From: Ruminococcus flavefaciens
GTDB lineage: Bacteria > Bacillota > Clostridia > Oscillospirales > Ruminococcaceae
Direction of reading: 5' to 3'
Assembly: GCA_902792495.1 (NCBI GenBank)
Contig: CADBAC010000111.1
Coordinates: 1 to 5,338 of the forward strand
DNA length: 5,338 nucleotides
Shown here: one piece after another, positions 1 to 5,338 of the stretch
Numbering within the stretch: position 1 is the first letter of the stretch
Layout of the letters: each line of letters starts with the position of its first letter
Made by a program: the position numbers and the translations under genes
Notes under the pieces: generated by a model
Databases searched by the model: none
Told to the model about the DNA's origin: nothing
The model's input: only the letters and a program-made list of their open reading frames with translations

Positions 1-1
1 G

Positions 2-148
2 CTCTTTGACCGCTTCTACACCGTAGAAAACGGGAAAAGTTCTTCGGGTCTTGGCCTTTCCATTGCAAAGGTTTTCATCGAACAGATGAACGGCACTATC
101 TCCGCTGACTATATTGACGGCATTTTGAAAATAACCATAAAATTCTGA
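2..148 (+). CDS. Sensor histidine kinase, C-terminal fragment (5' end outside window)
   Basis: The first open stretch on the plus strand encodes 48 residues ending at TGA (146-148). It begins LFDRFYTVENGKSSSGLGLS and continues with IAKVFIEQMNG. LFDRFY is the F-box and SSGLGLSIAK the G2 box of the HATPase_c domain that binds ATP in sensor histidine kinases; the following helix and the ending ISADYIDGILKITIKF match the last strands of that domain. Known for the family: these proteins autophosphorylate on a histidine and pass the phosphate to a response regulator, which is often the adjacent gene. Here the sensor domain, H-box and N/G1 boxes, and any response regulator gene, would lie to the left of the window. 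The gene converges on an ABC transporter operon, a pairing common in Firmicutes, so it may control that transporter; this is inference. The fragment is cut by the window edge and shows no sign of being a pseudogene. Confidence 0.9.
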   Translation, partial: LFDRFYTVENGKSSSGLGLSIAKVFIEQMNGTISADYIDGILKITIKF

Positions 149-160
149 ATGCTCACAAAT

Positions 161-246
161 CGAAAACTGCAAACTGCATGACAGCACTGACCTTTTGGAT
201 CATCGTTATTCACGGGTCAATGTTTAATAGCAGTTTGCAGTTTTCG
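161..246. terminator. Long perfect inverted repeat between convergent genes, probable bidirectional terminator
   Basis: A 17-bp left arm (161-177, cgaaaactgcaaactgc) is matched exactly by its reverse complement at 230-246, with a 52-nt loop. Inside the loop, tgacc (188-192) can pair with ggtca (215-219), which would extend the structure inward. On the plus strand the right arm ends in ttttcgtttt, a U-rich tail suited to ending the kinase transcript. On the minus strand the structure begins 7 bp after the permease stop and ends ttttcgattt, a weaker tail. The position between two convergent stop codons supports a terminator role. The loop is longer than in classic intrinsic terminators, so efficiency is uncertain. 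Confidence 0.65.
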
Positions 247-253
247 TTTTAAA

Positions 254-2923
254 TCATTCTGTCTTTAGTTCATCGATAATGTCAGAATCAAGTATCTGTT
301 TTCCTGTTACTGTAACAGTAAGTGTGAATATTATTCCGATAAAGGCGAATACGATAATATTCACGAACAGCGATACATTCTGTATCTGATTGATATAGCC
401 GTAAACGTGCTTCAGCATATTTCCGACGATACGCTGTATTGCCAATTCTGAAGCAATGATGACAGCAACAGTCGAAACAGTGTATTTCATTGCCTGAACG
501 AAAAGCATCTTCATGAAATTATTTTCTGAAATGCCAATCGCTCTTAATACTGCAAATGAATATCTTTTTGAATCAAGCACATGGGAAATTGTATTGATAA
601 TGTTGAATACAGCAATTATCATAAGCAGAACAGCAATGCCGTAAATAAGGGATTCAGCCCTTTTTATCTCTTTATTTCTTTCTTCAATAGCAACAGAATT
701 ATCATAGATTTTTATATTGTCGTCACCCGAAAAGATATCTCCCAGCTTTGAAACTACAGTATTATCGCTCTCGCTGTTTTTGTAGACAGCAAGAACATTG
801 TACACATCAATGCCGTAATTCTTTTTCATCTGTTCGTTGGTCATTATTATATCAAGGCCTTCTTTGCCGATATATTCGGTATTGTTTATCAGAGAAGCAT
901 TTACAACAGCATCAACGACATATTCCTTTACTTCATATTTTTCATCAGCGCCGTCGAACCTGAGCAATTCTTTGTTGTTTTCGTTATATCTGACAGTCTT
1001 CAAAACTATCCTGTCACCAACACCGATATCGAGACCATCATCATTATTCTGTGCGTCTATGAGAGTACGGAGAATGATACCGTTCTCATTTTTCATGGAC
1101 TGCGCATCAATACTTCCTTCGATGATATAGTCCTTCAATTCATCAAGACTACTGTCATCATATCCGTAAATATTGGTTTTGATCCTGTAACAGTCAGTGT
1201 CTTCAACAGCGATACCGTTGAATCTTTTCATAGTCTCGGGAGAAGGCTTCCATGTTTCATCCCCTGCTATCTCAGGCCAGAATTCTTTCCATTTCAGTAA
1301 ATCCTTATTTACGCTTATCTCACCCAGGTCATACATAAACGCTGAAACCGAACTTATCCCTTCGGAAGTGCCGACCATCTCAGCCTGCTCAGCTGTAATT
1401 CCTATGTCAAGGGGTTCATCTTTACTTACGGATATTTTCACATCAGATGAAAGCCCTTCCTGAGAATGCATTATCATCATATTGTTAATTCTTGTGTTAA
1501 CAGCAATGAAGTTGATTGAAATGATAAGAATGCATCCAAGAGACATAGAAATTATTATCATAAGGAATTTAGAAGGAACTGCGAACATGAAGCGGTCATT
1601 CAGCTTATTGAGCAGTGACTTGTTTTTAAGGCTGTATATCTTTTCTTTGTGCTCTCTTATCTTATCGCTGTTCATCATATCCTTTACGGTCATTTTATTG
1701 ATCCTTGCAGAAATGATGAAACACATACCGATGATAAGAACCGCAATAAGCAGTGCACAGCCGAATAAAGCCGAACCGTCCACAAAAAATCTGTACTGTG
1801 AATCATCGTATACAGTATATTGCAGATTTTCAGCTCCGCTGTGAGTTCTCTCTATCAGTGAAGCCCTGCCGGAAAAAAGATCGCTTCCCTGTCTGAAAAA
1901 CAGCTTATCAGCGAGGATGCCAAGTCCGCAGCCAACAGGAAAACCTATCAGCAGAAGCGAATACAATTCGATCATGAGCATCAGACATATCATACTGCGT
2001 GATACGCCTATAGTCTGCAAAATGCTGTACTCTTTCATCCTTTTTGAAATTGAGACTGAAAAAATACTGTAGATTATAAAAATACTGAAAAGCACAAGGA
2101 AGAATGAAACTATCCCTGTTGTAAGGTGCATCTCCGATCTGAGACGCATAAGAAGTGTGATAAAATTAGCCTCTTCATCCTCATGAACTGCTCTTACTAT
2201 ATTGATGAATCTCTGGAAATTCCCGTCAATAACGCAGTCTATCAGATCACCGTTGCTGTGAAGCGCTTCAGTGTCGATCTGACATTTTTCTGCAAAAGCG
2301 ACGACCTGTTTGTAAAGATCCTTGTCCTCATCGAACTTCAGATAAATATTGTAAAGATCATAGGAATCAGGGTATCCCTCACAAACAAAAGCTTCTCTTG
2401 TTGTACCTGTTTTCTCAGGAGGTTCACTTACGATACCGCTGAGAATAAAAGTCTTATCCCCAAGACTGACCGATGAACCTATCTCCTCTCCTGCGTTCAG
2501 AAGATGAAGAGTATATCTGTCAAGTGCGATCTCATCTGTAGTTACGGGATAAGTTCCGCTTATGATGTCGTGACTCATCATCTTTCTGCATTCACTATCA
2601 GCAAAAGCAAGAACTATATTGAAATCCCCGGTAATATCCACGGAATCCTTAATTTTCATGGCCTTTACATTCTGAAGTGTAAAATCCGAATTATCCGTGT
2701 CGTCTGAGATACTTTTCAGTGTATCGCTGCTGCCAAGTATGAAGTAATGATGATCGCCCTTCTGTTCCCTGATACTTTCAGTTTTGTTTACGTGGGCACT
2801 GTACATCATACAGCTTACCGCAACTATCATTCCGACAGATAATATGATACTCAGAAGAATTGATATGGTCTGACGTACATTCTTCTTCATAAAACTGAAC
2901 GGGATCAAAAAAATCATTCTCAT
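254..2923 (-). CDS. ABC transporter permease, FtsX/MacB type with two FtsX domains
   Basis: Membrane subunit of an ABC transporter, 889 residues from the preferred start. Hydrophobic segments suggest eight TM helices: about 20-42, 270-292, 311-337, 385-406, 453-476, 757-780, 808-830 and 850-874. Two large extracytoplasmic regions lie at about 45-260 and 478-755. The halves look duplicated: each has an FtsX signature after its second TM (SILQTIGVSRSM near 300 and FAVLRAIGISEN near 790) and a MacB periplasmic-core-like element in its outer domain (SLGDKTFILSGIV, and GVGDRIVLKT followed by a similar strand). FtsX/MacB-type permeases usually export lipoproteins, peptides or antibiotics, or transmit conformational signals; the substrate here cannot be read from sequence. 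The ATPase gene lies just upstream. ATG at 2923-2921 is chosen because AGGGGG lies 10 nt before it and it sits 4 nt after the ATPase stop. Longer starts (TTG 2956, ATG 2953) would overlap the ATPase, and ATG 2917 is also possible. Confidence 0.93.
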   Translation of the reverse strand: MRMIFLIPFSFMKKNVRQTISILLSIILSVGMIVAVSCMMYSAHVNKTESIREQKGDHHYFILGSSDTLKSISDDTDNSDFTLQNVKAMKIKDSVDITGDFNIVLAFADSECRKMMSHDIISGTYPVTTDEIALDRYTLHLLNAGEEIGSSVSLGDKTFILSGIVSEPPEKTGTTREAFVCEGYPDSYDLYNIYLKFDEDKDLYKQVVAFAEKCQIDTEALHSNGDLIDCVIDGNFQRFINIVRAVHEDEEANFITLLMRLRSEMHLTTGIVSFFLVLFSIFIIYSIFSVSISKRMKEYSILQTIGVSRSMICLMLMIELYSLLLIGFPVGCGLGILADKLFFRQGSDLFSGRASLIERTHSGAENLQYTVYDDSQYRFFVDGSALFGCALLIAVLIIGMCFIISARINKMTVKDMMNSDKIREHKEKIYSLKNKSLLNKLNDRFMFAVPSKFLMIIISMSLGCILIISINFIAVNTRINNMMIMHSQEGLSSDVKISVSKDEPLDIGITAEQAEMVGTSEGISSVSAFMYDLGEISVNKDLLKWKEFWPEIAGDETWKPSPETMKRFNGIAVEDTDCYRIKTNIYGYDDSSLDELKDYIIEGSIDAQSMKNENGIILRTLIDAQNNDDGLDIGVGDRIVLKTVRYNENNKELLRFDGADEKYEVKEYVVDAVVNASLINNTEYIGKEGLDIIMTNEQMKKNYGIDVYNVLAVYKNSESDNTVVSKLGDIFSGDDNIKIYDNSVAIEERNKEIKRAESLIYGIAVLLMIIAVFNIINTISHVLDSKRYSFAVLRAIGISENNFMKMLFVQAMKYTVSTVAVIIASELAIQRIVGNMLKHVYGYINQIQNVSLFVNIIVFAFIGIIFTLTVTVTGKQILDSDIIDELKTE

Positions 2924-2927
2924 CCTA

Positions 2928-3602
2928 TCAATACCCCCTCTCAATTTTTCCATCAAGAATACTCAGTATCCTATCGCATGAAGCCGCAAGCATATCATTA
3001 TGAGTTACCATTATCATAGTCTGTGAATACTCTTTACAGCTGTTTTTGAGGAGTTCCATTACGTCCATAGTTGTACCCGAATCAAGGTTTCCCGTAGGTT
3101 CATCCGCAAGAATAATAGCAGGCTTGTTGGCAAGCGCCCTTGCGATAGCTGTACGCTGCTGCTGTCCGCCTGATAATTGGTGAGGAAGCTTTTTCCTTTT
3201 CTCCCAGATCCCCAGATCTGTGAGTATCCTTTTAATATATTCATGATCGGTTTTCTGACTGCGGTCGATAGAGACAGGCAATGCTACATTATCATAAACG
3301 CAGAGTTCAGGCATCAGGCTGTAATTCTGGAAAATAAATCCTATATTTTTTCTCCTGAATTCAGTCTGCTTCTTAGGCGAAAAACCCGAGATCTCCTTAC
3401 CGTTTATGATTATACTGCCGCTTGTAGGCTTATCAAGACCGCCTATCAGATTCAGCAAAGTTGATTTTCCCGAACCCGACTGTCCGACTATTGCAACAAA
3501 TTCTCCTTTCCCGATCTTAAAGGAAACATCATCCAGAGCTTTTACCAGATTATCATTTTTTCCATAGTATTTTTTTACGTTCCTAATTTCAAGAATTTCC
3601 AT
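2928..3602 (-). CDS. ABC transporter ATP-binding protein, MacB/LolD family
   Basis: Cytoplasmic ATPase of 224 residues, the usual length for this family. All nucleotide-binding motifs are intact: Walker A GQSGSGKST (40-48), Q-loop Gln92 in FIFQNYSLMPEL, signature LSGGQQQR (143-150), Walker B IILADEP with catalytic Glu168, D-loop GNLD (171-174), and H-loop His201 in MVTHND. The LSGGQQQR plus ADEPTGNLDS pattern is characteristic of ATPases that pair with FtsX/MacB-type permeases (LolD, MacB, FtsE and BceA relatives). The permease gene follows 4 nt later on the same strand, so the two proteins very likely form one transporter. ATG at 3602-3600 is supported by AGGAGG 8 nt upstream. It is the first gene of its operon, downstream of a probable regulated promoter. 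Substrate is unknown; export of an antimicrobial peptide or a role in resistance sensing is inference from the neighbouring kinase. Confidence 0.96.
   Translation of the reverse strand: MEILEIRNVKKYYGKNDNLVKALDDVSFKIGKGEFVAIVGQSGSGKSTLLNLIGGLDKPTSGSIIINGKEISGFSPKKQTEFRRKNIGFIFQNYSLMPELCVYDNVALPVSIDRSQKTDHEYIKRILTDLGIWEKRKKLPHQLSGGQQQRTAIARALANKPAIILADEPTGNLDSGTTMDVMELLKNSCKEYSQTMIMVTHNDMLAASCDRILSILDGKIERGY
2934..2942 (-). promoter_or_regulatory. Ribosome binding site of the permease gene, inside the ATPase 3' end
   Basis: The minus strand reads GAGAGGGGG here, 10 nt before ATG 2923-2921. It lies within the last codons of the ATPase gene. It supports that ATG over the upstream TTG (2956) and ATG (2953), which would place the purine run inside the coding region. 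The 4-nt gap between the ATPase stop (2930-2928) and this ATG suggests translational coupling. Confidence 0.7.
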
Positions 3603-3610
3603 ATTATGAG

Positions 3611-3616
3611 CCTCCT
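3611..3616 (-). promoter_or_regulatory. Ribosome binding site of the ABC ATPase gene
   Basis: The minus strand reads AGGAGG, a full match to the anti-Shine-Dalgarno core, with 8 nt before ATG 3602-3600. It fixes the start of the ATPase. Confidence 0.9.
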
Positions 3617-3655
3617 GTTTTCATAAAAAGCAGATATTTTTCTGATGCCTATTCT

Positions 3656-3684
3656 ATCATAACGCCGTAAAGAAAACAGTAAAG
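3656..3684 (-). promoter_or_regulatory. Predicted promoter of the ABC transporter operon
   Basis: On the minus strand TATGAT (3661-3656) is a near-consensus -10 box. With an exact 17-nt spacer, the -35 position falls on CTTTAC (3684-3679), which matches TTGACA poorly and is the middle copy of a set of direct repeats. A good -10 with a poor -35 overlapped by repeats is typical of a promoter controlled by a response regulator. An alternative -10, TAGAAT (3656-3651), has a worse partner. The leader would be roughly 45-50 nt. No start site was measured; this is a pattern-based call. Confidence 0.55.
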
Positions 3685-3696
3685 GGAAACGTAAAG
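3667..3696 (-). promoter_or_regulatory. Three CTTTAC direct repeats at 12-nt spacing, candidate response-regulator operator
   Basis: The minus strand carries CTTTAC at 3696-3691, 3684-3679 and 3672-3667, each followed by six non-conserved bases, giving an exact 12-nt period over three copies. A degenerate fourth copy (GTTTAT, 3707-3702) lies one step further upstream. OmpR/PhoB-type response regulators bind tandem direct repeats upstream of or overlapping -35 boxes, usually with a 10-11 nt period, so the arrangement fits with slightly wider spacing. The likely binder would be the partner of the kinase at the left edge of the window, but that link is inference. Confidence 0.6.
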
Positions 3697-3722
3697 ATTT
3701 TATAAACATCATCACCAAACAG

Positions 3723-3762
3723 AAAGATCCCCTGACACGTTGAACTTTGTCAGGGGATCTTT
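3723..3762 (-). terminator. Intrinsic terminator of the sigma/membrane-protein operon
   Basis: A perfect 15-bp stem (3723-3737 with 3748-3762) with a 10-nt loop starts 17 nt after the TAG stop of the membrane-protein gene. The stem core is GC-rich (gatcccctgac) and is flanked by AAA on the 5' side and TTT on the 3' side. On the minus strand the stem is followed by a moderately T-rich run, ctgttt. It separates this operon from the ABC promoter just downstream. Confidence 0.85.
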
Positions 3763-3779
3763 GCTATCAATAATACGGA

Positions 3780-5027
3780 CTATCTCGCCCTCCAGTAAAA
3801 GTCCTCATCGGCTTTTTCCGACAGGGTATAAAGATAATATTCACTGCTCTGGGGAAGTTTCACAGCATAAGCCCTGCTTCCGTCATCAAGCCGCACACAG
3901 TACACCTTCATCCGGGTAGAATAAACGGTTTCCGTTTCGGGAACATAAGAATAATGTTCCAACGCAAAGTACAGGATATCACTGTTGATATCGCCGTTAT
4001 AAACTCCCGAATAGCTGAAAACGTTATCATCACAGAAGCCGGTATCTCCCATAATGCTGATTAACTCGTCAGCGCTGAGATCATCAGCTGACCTGATACT
4101 TACATCATGTCTTATCATATTATCATCAACAAGAACAGCATGATCATCCATATCGTCACTGTAATTCATACGGCTGACAAGTCTGCCGTTCAGAATATAA
4201 TCAGCATTTATCACTTCATCGGGCAATTTCTCGGGCAATATCTCGGTATCCTGAACTTTCTCTTCAGCCACAAAGATAAATGTATCATCATCCACAGGCA
4301 GACAGCTCAGATGCTTTATCAGCTTGCCGTTCTTGAAGTAATTCACTCTCATAGTAGTAACCGGAACTGCTACTTCAGCATCTATCGGAACAGCTGTTAT
4401 CACAGGCGTTATTATTTCGGATGGATTGTAAGTTTCAGCGATCGGAGAAGTGGTCAAGGCCGTTGTTGAGGGTTTCGGCACTGAATTTGTCGCTGCTGAC
4501 GAAGAAGTTGTCCTCGCAGAAGCTGTTGTTATGTTTGTACTGCTGACAGCCGCAGTAGTTATATTATCAGCCGATGATACAGCAGATGTAGGGTTTACGT
4601 CTGATTCTGAGAATGTAACAGAAGAGGATCGGGGCTCGGTCACTGAGGAATGAACAGAGGAAGCAGAAACAGCAGAAGTAACGGTATTCACGGACTGTGA
4701 TGACACAGTTGAGGAAGTACGCACCTTATCGGTTTTGTTTGTTTCGGTCACAGTAGTGGTCGGTGCGGAAGTATCGGCAGGAGATTCAGCAGCTGTTGTC
4801 TGTGAGGTCTCGGTGATAACAGAGATATCGTCATGGCGGATCGCATTTTTCACATCATTGTTATGCCATAAAGCCACACCTACAATAGCGGCGGCGCATA
4901 ATCCCGAAACAGAAAGGGACAGCCTCTTTATCAGCAATGCTCTTTTCCGGCGCTGTTCAAGTATCTCGTCGCCTTTTTCAAATATTCTCTCGGCAATTTT
5001 AAGAGTGTTTTCGTCATATTCCCTCAT
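3780..5027 (-). CDS. Single-pass membrane protein with Ser/Thr-rich stalk, putative anti-sigma factor or sensor
   Basis: Protein of 415 residues that I cannot assign to a named family. In order: a charged cytoplasmic helix (about 1-35, with ENTLKIAERIFEKGDEILEQ), one TM helix (about 36-54), a low-complexity Ser/Thr/Ala/Val stalk (about 70-205), and a folded-looking acidic outer domain (about 220-415) rich in Asp and Tyr. There is no ZAS zinc motif (HxxxCxxC) in the N-terminal part, and no RsgI-type domain was recognised. The gene overlaps the end of a sigma factor gene by 14 bp, the classic sigma/anti-sigma arrangement, so the N-terminal helix may hold the sigma factor at the membrane while the outer domain senses a cell-surface signal. 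ATG 5027-5025 is chosen because AGGAGGG lies 8 nt upstream; the in-frame TTG at 5048 lies upstream of that site. The function is inferred from layout only. Two short segments of the outer domain resemble each other (NYFKNGKLIKHL at 229-240, DYILNGRLVSRM at 276-287). Confidence 0.85.
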   Translation of the reverse strand: MREYDENTLKIAERIFEKGDEILEQRRKRALLIKRLSLSVSGLCAAAIVGVALWHNNDVKNAIRHDDISVITETSQTTAAESPADTSAPTTTVTETNKTDKVRTSSTVSSQSVNTVTSAVSASSVHSSVTEPRSSSVTFSESDVNPTSAVSSADNITTAAVSSTNITTASARTTSSSAATNSVPKPSTTALTTSPIAETYNPSEIITPVITAVPIDAEVAVPVTTMRVNYFKNGKLIKHLSCLPVDDDTFIFVAEEKVQDTEILPEKLPDEVINADYILNGRLVSRMNYSDDMDDHAVLVDDNMIRHDVSIRSADDLSADELISIMGDTGFCDDNVFSYSGVYNGDINSDILYFALEHYSYVPETETVYSTRMKVYCVRLDDGSRAYAVKLPQSSEYYLYTLSEKADEDFYWRAR

Positions 5028-5338
5028 AGCTGAATCCCTCCTTCTCAAGAATTTTTTTCAGAGTCTCCTTGGAACGGTACAGAAGATTGCGTATCTGCCG
5101 TTCACTTTTTCCCATTATCCTCGCCGCCTCGGTGTTGCTGAAATTCTCAAAGAATACCAGATACAGCACCTGTCTGTAATCGTCCTTCAATTGCTCCATC
5201 GCTCGGAGAAGCTGTAGTTTATCCTCATTTCTGACGTGATTCCTCTCGATATTCTCCTTATCGGAAATATCGTACATATCGTCTATCGAGACTTCCCTGC
5301 GCCCTGAACAGCGCCTTATATGGTCAACGGCAAGATTC
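5014..5338 (-). CDS. ECF-type RNA polymerase sigma factor, C-terminal part (N terminus outside window)
   Basis: The frame is open from the right window edge to TGA at 5016-5014, giving 107 visible residues. The first 20, NLAVDHIRRCSGRREVSIDD, match the end of sigma region 2 (2.4, which contacts the -10 element) of sigma-70 family group 4 proteins. A short linker follows, then region 4 (about 41-100). Its helix-turn-helix contains NFSNTEAARIMGKSERQIRN and continues LLYRSKETLKKIL, the part that recognises the -35 element. An internal ATG at 5277 opens an 87-codon frame, but using it would discard the conserved region 2 residues, so the gene almost certainly begins beyond the window. The downstream membrane-protein gene starts inside its last codons, suggesting translational coupling and a regulator pair. 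Target promoters are unknown; such factors often control their own operon, whose promoter is outside the window. Confidence 0.92.
   Translation of the reverse strand, partial: NLAVDHIRRCSGRREVSIDDMYDISDKENIERNHVRNEDKLQLLRAMEQLKDDYRQVLYLVFFENFSNTEAARIMGKSERQIRNLLYRSKETLKKILEKEGFSYEGI
5036..5042 (-). promoter_or_regulatory. Ribosome binding site of the membrane-protein gene, inside the sigma gene
   Basis: The minus strand reads AGGAGGG, 8 nt before ATG 5027-5025 and within the last codons of the sigma factor gene. It decides the start in favour of this ATG rather than TTG 5048, which lies upstream of the site. Confidence 0.85.

Noticed and set aside
161..246. Miniature transposable element with terminal inverted repeats
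   Set aside because: No flanking target-site duplication is visible, and the position between two convergent stop codons is better explained by a terminator. Copy number in the genome could not be checked.
748..2707. Several plus-strand open frames of 67-120 codons across the permease gene
   Set aside because: They are antisense to a full-length permease with clear TM and FtsX patterns, and none shows a recognisable domain.
3059..3464. Open frames overlapping the ABC ATPase on both strands (minus 3059-3244, plus 3177-3464)
   Set aside because: The ATPase frame contains every expected motif in order, so these are out-of-frame or antisense shadows.
3960..4010. GDINSD in the membrane protein resembles part of a dockerin calcium loop
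   Set aside because: Only one partial match is present. The second repeat and the full set of calcium-binding residues are missing, so it is not a dockerin.
4219..4240. Two copies of tcgggcaat with a 12-nt period
   Set aside because: They lie within coding sequence for LPEKLPDE and are explained by the short repeated Leu-Pro pattern of the protein.
4450..5217. Two plus-strand open frames (4450-4653 and 4735-5217), the first rich in Val and Ala
   Set aside because: They are antisense to the Ser/Thr-rich stalk and to the sigma/membrane-protein junction. The Val/Ala bias of the first is the complement of Ser/Thr codons, and no convincing ribosome binding site or recognisable domain was seen.
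5014..5277. Small 87-residue HTH protein starting at ATG 5277
   Set aside because: The same frame stays open to the window edge and encodes conserved sigma region 2.4 residues upstream of this ATG, so it is an internal methionine of a longer sigma factor.

Overview
The window looks like a chromosomal segment from a low-to-moderate-GC Firmicute of class Clostridia. The Shine-Dalgarno sites are strong (AGGAGG type), the genes are tightly packed with overlapping or near-touching junctions, and the protein set fits: a sensor kinase, an FtsX/MacB-type ABC exporter, and an ECF sigma factor with a Ser/Thr-rich membrane partner. The combination resembles Ruminococcus-like gut Clostridia, but no taxonomic marker gene is present, so that placement is inference.

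Layout from left to right. (1) Bases 2-148, plus strand: the last 48 codons of a sensor histidine kinase, cut by the window edge. (2) Bases 149-253: a short convergent intergenic region dominated by a perfect 17-bp inverted repeat that probably ends transcription from one or both sides. (3) Bases 254-3602, minus strand: a two-gene ABC transporter operon. The ATPase is transcribed first and the 8-TM permease second. (4) Bases 3603-3779: a regulatory intergenic region. It holds the ATPase ribosome binding site, a likely promoter, three exact CTTTAC direct repeats with a 12-nt period overlapping that promoter, and a strong intrinsic terminator for the gene to the right. (5) Bases 3780-5338, minus strand: a second operon with the 3' part of an ECF-type sigma factor gene, overlapped by a gene for a single-pass membrane protein with a long Ser/Thr stalk. 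This protein is the likely anti-sigma or sensor partner.

How the parts may work together. The kinase and ABC transporter fit the widespread Firmicute arrangement in which a two-component system controls a neighbouring ABC exporter, often in response to antimicrobial peptides or envelope stress. The CTTTAC repeats are a good candidate for the response-regulator site. The sigma/membrane-protein pair would be a separate envelope-signalling unit, since a terminator lies between the two operons. No RNA genes, CRISPR arrays, insertion sequences or clear signs of gene transfer were seen. The minus-strand genes account for almost all of the window; other long open frames are antisense or out-of-frame shadows.
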